Positions 34,875-48,292 of a stretch of DNA of 64,000 nucleotides are shown piece after piece; position 1 is the first letter of the stretch; the number at the start of each line of letters is the position of its first letter. The position numbers and the translations under genes were made by a program. Origin of the DNA: Albugo candida (lineage: Eukaryota; Oomycota; Peronosporomycetes; Albuginales); the NCBI GenBank assembly GCA_040437565.1, contig JBDOQK010000012.1, forward strand, positions 62,001 to 126,000, in the 5' to 3' direction. Under the pieces are notes generated by a model. That model worked only from the letters and a program-made list of their open reading frames with translations. It was not told where the DNA came from and did not search any database.

Positions 34875-37800
34875 ATGTGTGATCGCGAGTTTTTCTTCCT
34901 TTTAGAACGCGCTTTTCTTCCTACCGAACACGCTAACGTACTCTATGACCGCAAACATTACACGAGCGTCCGTGTTGAGGACATTTACAAACAACTACAA
35001 AATGTCGACTTCGATCGCAAAACATTCTTTTTTGGCGGATGTGACTGTCTCGCAGAAATATTGACCCGATTGGCGGAAGCAGCAATTCACCAACGTAATT
35101 ATGATACTGCTCAGAAGGCTGTTTCTTGGTTTCTACGCGATATCCGTCTGCGCAATCAGGTAGCGAGATGGTAGCGCGAATTGTTCCGAACAGAGTCTTA
35201 CTTTTGTTACATAGCTTCACTGCCGCATTTTGTTTGCTCAAGCTATATGCCATGTTAATCTTGCCGCTGAAGGAAAAAGCGGTGTTCCAAAGATACGTGC
35301 GATAATGGAAGCAATTGAGTATGTTCTCCAAGTCGTAGAGTTTGCACTTCAAAAGCAAAATCGCCCGCGTTACGACTTCCTTGTATACAATTCCTCGATG
35401 ATATATTGGCGGATTGCACGATCGTTGATGAAGGTAAATACCATCCGCTTCCTTATCTCATCGCTGACGACCATAATCGACGCTTTGAAGATTGTATCTG
35501 AGGCTGACATTCTTTGGGTTGCGAGACTAAAAGTGACATTGGCTCAAGCTTTTTTCGATGACGGACAGAACGCCTGTGCTGCCCAATTTACCGCGGAAGT
35601 CGTTGAAAAGATGTTGCTTCCTTTCTTCAGCGATACAGCAGCTCTAAACAAAATCAGCTCTGAGGACAAAAGAGAGGCACATAAACTATTTCAAGACGCT
35701 TTGATATTACAGCACTACCTCAGCACAATCAATGAACCAGAATGCCGTAAACTATCGATCACTGTAGCAAACAACGCCACTCAATTCTCTACAAAATTAG
35801 AATCGAAGCATTACATGGTCCTACTAAGGTTGGAGACATTGAAGTTCACAGGCCAAGCGGAGGATGTAAGCAAAGAGCTTTGTCAAATTTTCATCGAATC
35901 TACAGGATTGAAAGACTACGAGGCGAGCACGATCAGCCGAAAGGACCTCAAAGCCCACTGTAAAATTACGGCTGCTGGGTCCAATGTCGCAATCAGCGCA
36001 GATGATCAGCTCGTTGTGGAGATTGGAATATTCGCCTTATCACGTGGTATTTTCGATGTCGCAGTGCACTGTGAGGCGGTTGTAAAGATGTCAATGGACG
36101 AAGTGACCCCACATCTTCTTCTACTGCACCGGTTTCTTTGTACAATGCTGCACATTGAATGCGATGAACTATATGCTACGTTCAATCAAAAAGTGCCGCG
36201 AGGAAAGCCACATTCCATGGACAAAGTCAAGTGGATGAACAAATTGCTCACTTATTGCGCACGTATGCAATGTAAGTCGCAGAACAGTTCTGTGTTGGAT
36301 GAGATTGGCGGCATTATCGAGCGTGTGTGCGTATATGNNNNNNNNNNNNNNNNNNNNNNNNNNNNNNNNNNNNNNNNNNNNNNNNNNNNNNNNNNNNNNN
36401 NNNNNNNNNNNNNNNNNNNNNNNNNNNNNNNNNNNNNATGTCGCAGTGCACTGTGAGGCGGTTGTAAAGATGTCAATGGACGAAGTGACCCCACATCTTC
36501 TTCTACTGCACCGGTTTCTTTGTACAATGCTGCACATTGAATGCGATGAACTATATGCTACGTTCAATCAAAAAGTGCCGCGAGGAAAGCCACATTCCAT
36601 GGACAAAGTCAAGTGGATGAACAAATTGCTCACTTATTGCGCACGTATGCAATGTAAGTCGCAGAACAGTTCTGTGTTGGATGAGATTGGCGGCATTATC
36701 GAGCGTGTGTGCGTATATGCTTGGTGTCAGTCACAAGCAATGAGGGAGGAAAAAAGGAAGCTTTTTTGCACGACTTTACATCTAGCAAATAGCTTAATGG
36801 AAAGTTGTGAATCATTATTGCATTTTCATCGCGTACAAATCGCTTTAGAAATGGCACGGCTTAATTTGGAAGCTAAAAGGGTTGGAATGGCCAAAACCGT
36901 GCTCGAAATGGCTTCAACCCTTGATTACGGATCACTTATGATTGAGGATAACACTTTTAATAGTGGCAAGTGCAGCTCTGGAGGATTTGATCAAGTATGG
37001 GCACTATATCAGAGCGCAAATGATGCCCAGAAACCACATTTTGAACGTTCGCTCGATGCGTGGGTAGTATTGCTGCACCGCAAAGTGATGCTCGAGATCA
37101 AAAGAAGCGCTACAGATACGAGTGAAGATGTTGCAGAGATCCGTGATATTGCAGCTGTAGTTCATTGTGATCAAGTATTGTCACTAATGGACGAAGCCAA
37201 GAGCTTCATAAGTACAGCAGACAAGTGTAAGAAGCACGTAGAACATTCATCTGCGGAGAAACTACGGGTTTACTTGGATAAAGTGCTCAAAGGACTTAAA
37301 AGAGGCCGTAATATGATCAAGTCAACTTCTTCAGTCACCGCAACTTTGAATGTTCTACAATTTAATGAACTAAGCGCTTTTGCATGTAAAACTGCTCCAA
37401 ACATGAGCGTTACGTGGGAGGTATGTCGGGAGGCTTTATTGCAATGCAATGCACTCCATTCACTCACGCCGTCAAAAGAATGGACAAACAAGCAGGTGTC
37501 AGTCGTACAATTTCACTTATACAAACGTACAGCGCAGTTGCTGGCATTAAAACTTGAACAGCTTTCGCGTAAGCAATGCAGTCTCTACCCAACACGTAAT
37601 CATTCACAAATCACATCAACTGTGGACGCGAGCTCCTCCTCTATAGAATGGCAACATCTATTTACGTTCGGTGCAGTCGTCAATGAGTCGTCCGACTCAT
37701 TCGTNNNNNNNNNNNNNNNNNNNNNNNNNNNNNNNNNNNNNNNNNNNNNNNNNNNNNNNNNNNNNNNNNNNNNNNNNNNNNNNNNNNNNNNNNNNNNNNN

Positions 37801-40800
37801 NNNNAGCAGGTGTCAGTCGTACAATTTCACTTATACAAACGTACAGCGCAGTTGCTGGCATTAAAACTTGAACAGCTTTCGCGTAAGCAATGCAGTCTCT
37901 ACCCAACACGTAATCATTCACAAATCACATCAACTGTGGACGCGAGCTCCTCCTCTATAGAATGGCAACATCTATTTACGTTCGGTGCAGTCGTCAATGA
38001 GTCGTCCGACTCATTCGTACGCATGGCGACGAGACTTTCAGGTGATTCAGAGATTGTGAATGCTGTCGCTGTGCTCGAAATAAAGAAAACCATATTTCGG
38101 TATCTCACGGAATTACTTGAGATCAGCCAGCGCACCGGTTTTGGTAATCTTCTCAGAAATGCTGGCACTGAGATCTGGAATCATCATCTTTGCGCATTCG
38201 AGCGGCTATGGTTCACTGGATCAGCATCGAGCTTGGACTGGATAGCACCCGAGTCCATAAATCTTCTGGAAAGCATTGCCTCGGAATTAGAAGTTTGGAG
38301 CTTCATCCCAAATTGTAAGAAAAACTCCCTCGAAGCACTTCGACTATGGCTATCCGTGTCATTAGCAATTGCATTCTACTACGAAAAAGCTGGTCAACTT
38401 GATAAATCACTTCTGTTGTGTGACACTGTACTTGCGAAAAGAACAAATCTTTCTTCATTTGATTGTTTAGTCAAACATCGGCTCAAATACTTTATCGAGA
38501 TTAGAACTCGAAGTCACATTGGGAAATGGGTGCAGTCTAAAGGTGCGACACTAAAAGAAAAAGAAGTTGGAGCGATGGATGATGCGTTTCTGCAGTCACT
38601 ACAGTCTCCAATCCTACAATGTATTGCATTGATTGAAGCCATGACATATTACGCGAGCTCAGGTACAGATACACCTACCTACGATAAGATGATGGATGGA
38701 TTATATCAAAAGGTGAATAGCATAGCACCTCTCACGACAAGTGGTGAGAAAATGGAGCCAATTAAACAAAATGAGCTCAAAATAGAAGTATTGGTTCGTC
38801 TCGGCTGGTGTGCGTTGTGTCATTTTCAGCAGCCAGGTTTTGCAATTGACTGCTGTCAGCACGTGATAAAATGGAGTAGTGAGGGTCCTGGAGATGCGAG
38901 ATCGCAATCAAGTGGCTCAAATCTCACCCATTGGATATATAATGCGTATCTCGTAGCTGGTAAAGCGGTTTTTGTGACAGTGGGTTGCACGGAACGCGTA
39001 TCACTTCACATTTTACTTCAAGCCATAAAGTACTTTGTGAAAGGGGCAGAAGTTGCAAATTATGCGGGATTGCCAACGCACAGATCTGCGGAGTTTGTGC
39101 GAAGCGTTTTATCTGATGCCCTCACCAAGCAACAGTCTTGGGAACCGTTGGATCATACAGAATTTTGCGACGCAAAGGGATGTGAAATCAATGACATTCC
39201 AGCTTTTCGGGCCGTGGTGATTGTAAAGATTCGAAGAATGCTCCAACACATCGGGAGATATCGTCCAAGAGAATGTGAAGATGTTCGATTGGAGCTGATT
39301 TTGATCGCTCTTCGGCTTGCTGATAATGACTGGCCTACAGCATCCAGCATCAGTAAAGAGTATTGGGAGGACTTTGAGCAATGCTCTCGCGTCTGTCGAT
39401 CCGAAAAGCGTCCAGTTGAATCAAAAATGCTGCATGACTTCGTACGACTTAGTGCTATCGCAGCATTTCAAGTTGCACAGCGTAAGGAAACACCGGTTCG
39501 AATTGAAGAGGTGAAAGCACTTTCTCTACTCAATGAAAGCATCGATCCCCTGATGACGAGCTTGACATTACAGAAAATTGCTACTGCCTGTGGTGAGAAT
39601 CCACATATACAGCTCCAGGTACTTGTGAGATCTATTCAAGAAATCCAAAGCAGCAATCCAAAGGAAATGGCACAACTCGCCCAGCTTTTCGTAGAGTCTG
39701 CGGAATGGTTATACAGCCAGGGATTCCACTTTTCGCAAGTACAAAATTTCTATCATTTGGCTATTCAAATCTATCCGATTCGTCGTGACAGTGAATTAGT
39801 GGAAGATGAACAAAACAGAGCAATTCCGTCTCGTTTGAAGCACTTATTGTTTCAGGTGCGGGTTACGACAGCATTGGCAATGGCTTCTCCGACGTGGGAG
39901 ATTCGACGAGGCTATATTATGGCTGCGCACACAAACGTGCTTGAAAGCTGGAGAAATATCACGCTGGAGATGAGTAAAGTGCACGACGAGTTGCAGATGG
40001 TGGCAATGAAGGATTCATCAAAGCCCACTACATCTTCCAAAGTGAAGCAGGAACAGAATGGGATGACTGGTAAGATTGATTCTGGTATAAAGTATGAATT
40101 AGGGGGAACATCACAGAATCCAGCCGATGGATCAGCTGATTTCTTAAGCCTTTTTAGTACTTTTGAATTGAGTAAGCTGCACCGGTTCCGACATGAGTGG
40201 AAACGTCTCGTGGATTTGGACGAAAAAAAATCGATATCTCTCAAAACAAATGATGATAGTTTGCTGCACAAAACTGTAAATGATCGCAAAGGAGAGCTTC
40301 ACTGGCACGCCTCTTGTGTTGTCATTACATGCTACTATCTGAAGAAGCTCCTTCAATTACTGCGGGATGAGGAAATGGAGCAGATAGGCTTACCAATTAT
40401 TTGTCTGCACGATTATCTTAGCGTTTGTCTATATGCAGATAGATTCTCGCACACAGAAACAGAAGATGCTATACCGTCAACACCATCCCGCGATATCGCA
40501 CCAGCTAGCCAGAATGTTGTAGCGAGAAAACCGTCTTGCATACTCTGTGCATGGACAGAGCTTATGGTGTTTCGCTTTCTCTCGGCGGAAGATCGTCCAG
40601 CTCTTGCATCAATTGCACTTGATCAAGCTTTGGAGCTGGTACACAATCATATTGATATGTACAATGAGTTGCAATTGCAAGCAAAATCACCATTGTATCA
40701 AAAGCTTTCGTCCGAGCCGGTCGTAAGCACGTTATCGTATCGAACGCTTTTGTCAGCTAAGGCTTTTGATCTGTTATCAATGGCCATCTCGATTGTGGAA

Positions 40801-43212
40801 ATGCTTCTTGAGCTGGGATATACACATGAAAGTAGCTGTGTCTTAGAAGTTATCAACAAAGTATCCGCGAGTGATGGTTATTGCACTAGACAATGGGACT
40901 CTGTGATTGTCAAACTCATGATTCAGGTCAAGATTCAGCAGGGAAATATTGAGGAAGCAATTATCCTCTGCGAGCGATATGCCACAGAGCCACATGCTTC
41001 TTGGACGGAATTATCCGTATCTCATTATGTGGATCTAATGCTCACATTGGCGCAAACATTTGTCGAGCAAAGAAACATGACACGGTCCCTAGAAGTTTTA
41101 CATGTGGCTGAGCGAAATGCGTCATTTTTTGCTAATTGTGAGCGCCAACATGAGAAATTTCGACTCGCAGCGCATGAGACCGTAGCTAGTCTTGAAACTT
41201 GTGCCACGAAAATCGGGACACATGGTGAAGGAGAGCTAAACCATGAATTGAAGATCACCCGTGAATATGATCATGATCGTGTCGTAAAGACTATTCCTTT
41301 GCCTCTACTTTGTTCGCTAGCACGAGTAAAACTCGCTAAAGCTCGTTTGTTGATATTCGCAAAATGGCATACTTTGCAAGAAACGAGCCAAAGCGCTTAT
41401 AACCGGGGTCACGATGGGACTAAACAAGCTATGAATTTTTTAAATGATGCCAAACGCCTTGTGCGAGATGGTATGAGATTGACGGAGCCAGCTGGATACG
41501 CGTGGATACTAATCAGATCTTTGATTTTGTATCAGAATGCACTACAGGGGATGCTAGCCTCCCATGCAAATACACTGCAGATGAAAGACTATGCTTCACA
41601 TTTGGAGGAACTGAAGTTTGTACAAAATTACACGCGTGGACTTCTCCAGCATTTGCATCGTGACTTGGCCAAAACAATTCCAGAGATAGAAAAGAGTTTT
41701 GACGGACAACTCAAAAGCGCTAAACTCGATGTCTTTCGAGCTCGAATCGATTCCGAAATTGCCATACAGCAGCTCAAGCAAGTGGACTTGAGACTCTCGC
41801 AAGCACTATCTTTCTACAACGTGAAGTTTCATGAGATGACTTGGTTTGAGCACCAGAAACACGAGAAACTATCCGTCGTTGATCGCTGGCTGCTTGAGAC
41901 CGATTCGGACTCTGATGTCCTCCAAGAAGCAAACAAACGTATATTTCCGAATGCAAAAAAGTATCTCTCGGCAGCTGAACGTGTCAACGCAGCTATTGCT
42001 GTGCTCACTAGTTGTTCTCACGATGAGTATGCTCTAGCTGGATGCATCTTTCGTAGTCAATTGCAGCGGCTATATCTTTTTCATGGCAATCCTAAGCTTT
42101 ACAAACACTGCTGGACAAGATACACGTCTTGGAACAACTCTAAGGTGACTTGGATTGTTGGAAACCGAAAAGAAGAAGCTTTGACTAGTGATGTCACACC
42201 TGTTCAGGAGATCCCCACAGAAGAACAAGAGCTAGGAGCTTCATTAAGTAACCTTTTGGCACTCATTTCTGATCTCCAATCACAGCAAAAACTTGCTTTC
42301 GACAAGAATAACGCAAATCTCATCGCACGCTCTTCATACGAATTATTACAATGCTTTAGCTTAAAGCATTTGATTTCAGCTATTGATAATTTGTGCTTAT
42401 ATCAAGCATGTGTCGCCAGAAAGAAGCTTGAAAATCTCCTTTTGAAAAGTGGTGGCACCCACACCTCGCATTTGCTGCATCTGCGACGCATGCAAAAGCT
42501 ACAACTCGATGATGGTCTTCTTCCAGGTTTTCTGACGAGAATGGATCAGAATTTGTGGACTCCCTTTCCAACTGCGAGTCAAGCGTTCAAAGAATCGCAA
42601 CGTCACTTGTCAGAAGATTGGAAAGATTTCAAACAAATGCAGTTATCTAGCACTTGCGACCTTCGATTGGCATTCTCATTATTACCACCTGATAATCGTA
42701 TCATTATACTGCAACTTTCTCCTGAAAAAGCCTTTCTATTCGGTGCGTACGTATCACCAGCATCCTTTGAAAACCTCGTTCATGATTTAGATTATACCGC
42801 GCTCACGAGAATGGAAGTCACCGATATGGGGCGGATTTACTGTTTACAAGATCGTATCAAAGAATGGCGTTCAGACATTGCCCATAAGGTATTCTCAGCT
42901 GATATCAAAACCGATTGTATTCAATCAAATTCGATTAAAAACGAGGATGATTTCGAGCCACATTCACTCGAAGTTATTGAGGAGGTTTCTCAATTTTTCA
43001 GTCCGCTATTCCAGCATGATGCTTTTTGCGCTGCTATCGAGTCTGATTTGCCCGGAAAATCGCTTATTTTGCTTGTGGATGAGGACTTGTCATCTTTTCC
43101 GCTCAGATTACTACCTCAATTTAGAGATGCAAAGGGGATTTCGCACGATTCCTCTATTCAGAGTTTATGTCAGCGACTTAGCGTTACTGCAGAAAGCGTC
43201 ATTTCAAGTTGA
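34875..43212 (+). CDS. CFAP46: Cilia- and flagella-associated protein 46 (CFAP46)
   Basis: CFAP46 is a TPR-rich component of the C1d projection of the axonemal central apparatus, so it serves the zoospore flagella. Exon 1 is 34875-35159 and exon 2 starts at 35215 (intron 55 bp). Two gap overlaps (36056-36719 and 37491-38018) break the apparent frame; removing 382 and 314 bp joins it into roughly 2530 residues, against about 2.7 thousand in human. Near the N-terminus RYDFLVYNSSMIYWRIAR and FLISSLTTIIDAL match the family. The remainder is helical repeats. The C-terminal block (LLPPDNRIIILQLSPEKAF, later LILLVDEDLSSFPLRLLP and SIQSLCQRLS) is the family's protease-like C-terminal fold without catalytic residues. 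The frame stops at 43212, with no further CFAP46-like sequence before the Copia element. Confidence 0.85.
36056..36719. other. Assembly gap with 282-bp repeated overlap
   Basis: Bases 36056-36337 recur at 36438-36719 around 100 Ns (36338-36437). Removing 382 bp restores the CFAP46 frame. Confidence 0.95.
37491..38018. other. Assembly gap with 214-bp repeated overlap
   Basis: Bases 37491-37704 recur at 37805-38018 around 100 Ns (37705-37804). Removing 314 bp restores the CFAP46 frame. Confidence 0.95.
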
Positions 43213-43639
43213 GATTATGTTGCCACCCGTGAAGAATGCTGTGACTAGTAAATCGGACAATAAAATGGACCATTTTACACATATAACGATGTCAGCAAGC
43301 CTCGTTTTCGACCGAATGGTCTACTATGAAAACTGCTAGAGCTTGCGAACTTGCACCGTTCAATGGGTTTGTCAACGCAGGTTAATAGTACTTTTGATGG
43401 AGAAGAGCGCTTATAGAAGATAGTCTATACCAATTAATGAAACATATCGATCAAGATAACATCTTCGCTATTTCTCCATCAGAAGTACTTTTCAACTTCC
43501 TTGGTATAATCTACAATCATCAATACAAACAGATAAAGCCTTGTGAATCCAGGCGACTGATGGTCGCAGAGATTCAATGCTGTCCTACTTCAAGCGTAAA
43601 GTTCTGCTCAAGCACTCAGATGGCAGGAAGACTTGTCTT

Positions 43640-45070
43640 CGCGTAGATTAACTCAGATACCATCGATCAGAAGCTGGCTACTTGTGTACTTGTAGATTAT
43701 CTGTGACCAACGACACCCAGGGAGCTTAAAATCCGGAAGTCCGTATATTAGGTCCTTAGTTCACTTAACAGTAAATCTAAGCCTTTACAAACTACTGCAT
43801 CTTATCTGCACATCCGTTCTGTTGAATATTCAGCACTCCCCCTCAAGATACTTAAACGGATTCCACTTGACTTAATGAGGTGTTCGAAGTGTTTTGTCGA
43901 TATTGACTTTGTCAAGAAGTCGGCTAGTTGTAGTTTTGTTGGGATGTAGTCCAATCGGATAATTCCGGATTTGATGTGCTGGTGAATGAAATGATGCCTG
44001 ATGTCGATATGTTTCGCTCGACTCTGATAACCATCGTTTGTTGCAATTGCCATTGCGCCCTGATTATCCACAAAAAATTGGATAGGTTTGTCGAACTGTT
44101 GCTCTATTTCTCGCAATAGCTGCTTCACCCATATAATTTCTTGCACGCACACGACATTGCCATGTATTCAGCTTCAGCTTCAGCTGAGCTAAGCGCAATG
44201 CTTTTTTGCAGTCGGGATTTGTAAACAACTGGAGTTCCATTTATCATGACCATAATGCCTGATGTTGAACGCCGATCATCGTTACTGCCTCCCCAATCTG
44301 AATCGCTGTAGGCTTTGACCATCAATTCTTCATTTTCACCGGTAATATCAAACCAAGTTCTGGAGTTGTCTTCAAATTTCTGAGGACTCGAATCCCTGCA
44401 TTCCAGTGGGCCATACACGGCTTCTTCAAGAATCGACTTAATTCACATACTGCAAATGCTACGTCTGGTTTGGTGCTCATTGCGATATAAAGTAGGGATC
44501 CAATCAACGAACGATATGACCTGTTCTTCAGGCGTTCATCTTCACTTAATGTCTTTGTTAGCTTTTGACTTGTGCAAGTTGGATTGTAAAGAGGAGCTGA
44601 CTTTTCTTGGCCGAATTTCTCAACCATTCGTTTTATATCAGCCTTCTGTGACAAGTGCATCAGTTTCATTTTGTTGTCGTACGATAATTCCATACCCAAA
44701 ATGTACTTTGCCGCACCCAATCTCTTCGTTGTGAATATTCAGGCAAGTAGTTTGCTGATGCCTTCTATCACATCAATTGATTTTGCTGAAATCAACATGT
44801 CATCCACATAGAGTGCGATATACACGAAATTTGTTTGTTTAGGGCGAACGAAAATACATGAGTCGGATGTGCATTGCTTGAACNNNNNNNNNNNNNNNNN
44901 NNNNNNNNNNNNNNNNNNNNNNNNNNNNNNNNNNNNNNNNNNNNNNNNNNNNNNNNNNNNNNNNNNNNNNNNNNNNNNNNNNNTCAACTCCAACAAGTCC
45001 CGTTGGTGGCTGCAGCAATTTATTTTGAACAATGGCATCATATTCTCTCATGTATTTTGAATCCATTGTT
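43640..45070 (-). mobile_element. Ty1/Copia retrotransposon remnant (RT and RNase H end)
   Basis: Reading right to left: reverse transcriptase with the catalytic block YVDDMLIS (about 44790-44820); the segment around KYILGMELSYDNK; KPDVAFAVCELSRFL (about 44440-44480); RNase H (AYSDSDWGG and VYKSRLQKSIALSSAEAE, then FFVDNQGAMAIA and RAKHIDIRHHFIHQH); ending with QLADFLTKS and a stop near 43802. After the pol end a G-run purine tract (reverse complement of 43836-43848) precedes tgctgaatattcaaca, the likely 3' LTR start at about 43835. A gap at 44884-44983 removes part of RT, and here the flanks do not repeat, so sequence is truly missing. The frame is split between RT and RNase H. No matching 5' LTR could be defined, so the element is partial. 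Confidence 0.8.
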
Positions 45071-45270
45071 TGCTTGAATGCCGTTATTATTGCACAACTT
45101 GTTGTATATTGCTGCGTGATAGGGAGGGAAGCGAAAATGTGGAAACGGGTAAGGTATTATGTGTCTATCTTACGTAAACGCAGTAATATATCGATCAATT
45201 TATATTAGTTTTTTACACTATTTAGCCAATCAGAGATGTTTTGTCTGTGGCAATAGTCACACCATTTAGT

Positions 45271-45428
45271 TATCTTACTTGTCTGTATATTTCCGGGAAG
45301 GCAGCCAATGAGAACATGCAAATAAAACGGAGCCGCTCACGATTGGATAAAGATGTCGTGTATGGGACGAATGAAAACGTCACAATTAAAGCTGAAGCAT
45401 CTATCATGTTTGATGCATTTATATGTAG
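45271..45428 (+). repeat. Direct repeat copy 1 of about 158 bp
   Basis: About 80 percent similar by eye to 49483-49639: both contain gggaaggcagccaatgaga-type sequence, acatgcaaata, ggagccgctc, agatgtcgtgta and gacgaatgaaaacgt. The two copies bracket the kinesin-derived island. They could be ends of a larger element or solo terminal repeats. Confidence 0.7.
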
Positions 45429-45769
45429 ATCAACTCAGACTCAGAGCGATACGTCATGATTGATCAGAAGCTGGCTACTTGTCTGATCTATTGTCTTCGT
45501 AGCATGCATTACGCAAAATTGTGCATAACAGTAGCGCATTATACTATAATAAAACAAAGCGAGCACGGCACAACATTATCTGATGTTAACGACTCACTTT
45601 TAGAATTACATCATGTCTTCACTATTTTCGACATCTCCACTGTAACACTTGAGCAATCACACAGCACTACAACAATAACATACCCCCCCCAAACAATAAC
45701 AGAACACTACTAACTACTACAACAACATGGAATTGTCCCCAAAATAAGAAGCCGCTATCGAAACTGGAC

Positions 45770-46406
45770 GCATGGAGGACTGTATTCGTTCGAGTATCTC
45801 AATTATCTCACCTTCAACCTTAGCCGAAGACGTTCAACGCACGGATATACTGTTGAAAAGCCGATCAAGGATGGTCCCATTCAAAGCGATACTGTAGTTG
45901 CCAAAACAAAGAAGATCGATGAGACATCAGGAGTTACAGAAACAGAAAACGAACATGTGAACGCCATACAGAAGAAGTCGGAGTATGTGCTTGCAGTACA
46001 TTACAACGCCCGCATCTTGGAAAGGTCGCGGCATCGGAAATGACTGCCAAGGAAGCGAAACGAAGAGTTGCAGTTCGTGATTCGTTAGTCATTTTCTTGA
46101 TTCGCTCATCACGAACTGCAACTCCTCGTTTCGCTTCCTTGGCATTCCTTTCCGATGCCGCGACCTTTCCAAGCAGCTGATGTTGTACTGAAAGCACATG
46201 CTCCGACTTCTTCTGTATGGCGTTCACATGTTCGTTTTTCTGTTCCTGCAACTCCCTAATGTCACATCGATCTTCTTTGTTTTTTAAGTACAGTATCGCA
46301 TTGAGTACTTCAGTCCTTGATCGGCTTTTCAGCGAGTATATCCATGCACTGTATGTCTTTGGCTAAGATTGTCGGTGAAATACTTTAATCAATACAGCCT
46401 TCATGC
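45770..46406. repeat. 0.6-kb inverted repeat made from kinesin tail sequence
   Basis: The left arm 45770-46080 pairs with the right arm 46109-46406 over a 28-bp spacer. The inner 150 bp per arm are nearly identical (for example gaacatgtgaacgccataca and ggaaaggtcgcggcatcgga occur in both orientations). The outer parts match less well but continue through agccgatcaagga and ggatatac. The right arm reads on the minus strand as kinesin coiled-coil sequence (KKSEHVLSVQHQLLGKVAAS). A transcript through it would fold into a long hairpin. Confidence 0.85.
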
Positions 46407-48148
46407 AACCGTTTCCGGTTATTTTTTTGTTTTGGTAATGTTTCTAGATCGTTCGCATCACATAGAGACTCTGGTTCTTCAGTGTCATGAAAGCTTTATC
46501 GATTTACTTCTTGTGATGCCATCATACAAACCTTCTTCTGCAGCTTCTCTGCATGATTCTTTAATTCCTTATGCTTAAAATCCAGTTGTTTGTGATCAAA
46601 CTGACGGTCACTGTACTGACTATCTTTAGTTTCTAAGGAGAGCCCCAATCTCGCCATCACGCTCTGTTTTTCTTCATCGGCTTGCTTCCAATTCAACTTA
46701 AGAGACTCCATCAACTGAGCTTTGCTATCCAGTTGAGCTTTCAGATCTTTTATTCCAAGTCCTCATCGATCCGACTTCAGTTGAACCTTGAGTATCCTTC
46801 TTCCAGCTTCTAGAACTTCTTCTGGAGCTGTTGCATAGGCTCCATAGTGCTTACTTGAGATAACATAGCCGTTTCATGAGCCCTTGTAGATGCACTTGTC
46901 TTTCCTGAACGTCCTTGATCGCTGCTTGCTGATACATTTTCAAGAGGGGTTGTAAATTCCAGTCGATTCTTTAGCAAATCAACACGATTCTTTGCCAGCT
47001 GTAAATCCTTTGAAACAATGTCACAATATCCATCAAGTCATCGCAACTCTTGCGCTCATTCATGACTGCTTCGTTTTTAATTTTCCCCCCTATTGCCAAA
47101 CCGAAGGGTCGAAAATGTCTCAGTTGAACCCGACACGCTGCAAGATATGTTCACGATGAGTGTTGTCCGTGAATTGCCCCCAATAGAGTCTTGAAGAATA
47201 CGGGGAGTGTGGAATCGCGATACAGTACATGATTCATCTTCGGGTCGGTCAAGTTGTTGATAACGTTCCGAGGGTAGACAGCGATCTATTGAGCATCTTC
47301 GCCTCCACAAGCCGTCTTCCAGCAGCTTCGGTCTTCCTCACCATTTCGGATCCAGCCAGATCCACGAGCTAGAGCTTTCCTGATTTGCCACTTGGATATC
47401 AATTTTTTTTTGAGATACTGTCACCATAAGGACACTGTGACTGCATGAGCTGCGCTCATTCATTTTGGTTGCGGCCATGGCACGCCTTTTGGTTCCGTCA
47501 GTCCCAAGATGCATCAAGTCTTCTGCGCTTGTGACGAACGTCTCGATCACATTTCCGACAAAGAAACCACGTCGCGTGTCCTCCCGTATTCGGAGCTTCG
47601 TTCCTGCTCTTTGGGGGTTCAAAAGATCGGACACTTGCTCCATATAGATTTAGTCATAGCTCAGCTTGATTGTACATTCCAACTTTGCATCAGCAGTATG
47701 GACGCAGTTGAATAACTGGACAGCTGTTCTTGGAACTATTCCTTGACCCTCAGGGCGATCCGTGTCGTTGCCTTGCAATGCATACGTCTTGCCAGACGAA
47801 GTTTGCCTGTACGTGAGAATTGTGGAGTTGTATCCGTCCATGATATCTACAGAACAGAAGTTAGATATACTAGGACAAAACCATATCGACAAACATAATC
47901 AAATCTTTAACAGCCGATCGGGCTACCGCATTGAACACGGTTAATTGGTCATCTTCTTCAGTGGACGTGGTGATACTGGAAGTCGTGATACACCGTTTCT
48001 CTCTATACAAGAGGATCACGAATGCGAATACATATTGATCGTGCATAAATGACGCACCTTGTGATGGACGATGTTGTCGCTTGTTCGAACACATTTGCGT
48101 TCGTATTGGTTGGTTTCTTTCGCAGGTGAAGGTCTTAGTCGGCAACAA
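45934..48148 (-). pseudogene. Decayed kinesin heavy-chain-like gene
   Basis: Motor-domain pieces occur in correct order on the minus strand but in several frames. About 47870-48148 carries TVFNAVARSAVKDLI. 47650-47892 carries the P-loop region GYNSTILTYRQTSSGKTYAL, where the usual G before QTSSGKT is R. 47338-47643 has MEQVSDLLNP, then NERSSCSHSV (switch I, R to C) and a frameshift in switch II. 47077-47310 has TRILQDSIGGNSRTT-like sequence and STETFSTLRFG. Coiled-coil fragments follow at 46496-46714 and 45934-46251. Frameshifts, a broken switch II and the tail inversion mean it cannot make a motor. Phosphate-loop type and neck-to-tail order suggest a kinesin-1 relative. Confidence 0.85.
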
Positions 48149-48292
48149 ACGCGAACGTTGCCAACTTGTTCATGCTATCAATCATCTTTCATTAGGTGTT
48201 AGTGTTGCTTCATTATGGAATGAAATTTCAGAAACGTACTTTTGAAGTCACCATAGGGGTTCAACTTGACAGCTTTAGCCTGCTTTCTTAAG

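Noticed and set aside
41000-43212. Separase identity for the large TPR protein
   Set aside because: The C-terminal protease-like fold first suggested separase, but the catalytic His and Cys region is absent and the N-terminal blocks match CFAP46 clearly.
43640-45485. Complete Copia element with two LTRs
   Set aside because: A 21-bp match (43665-43685 and 45462-45482) lies in both flanks, but the distances to the expected LTR ends do not agree and no second LTR start was found.
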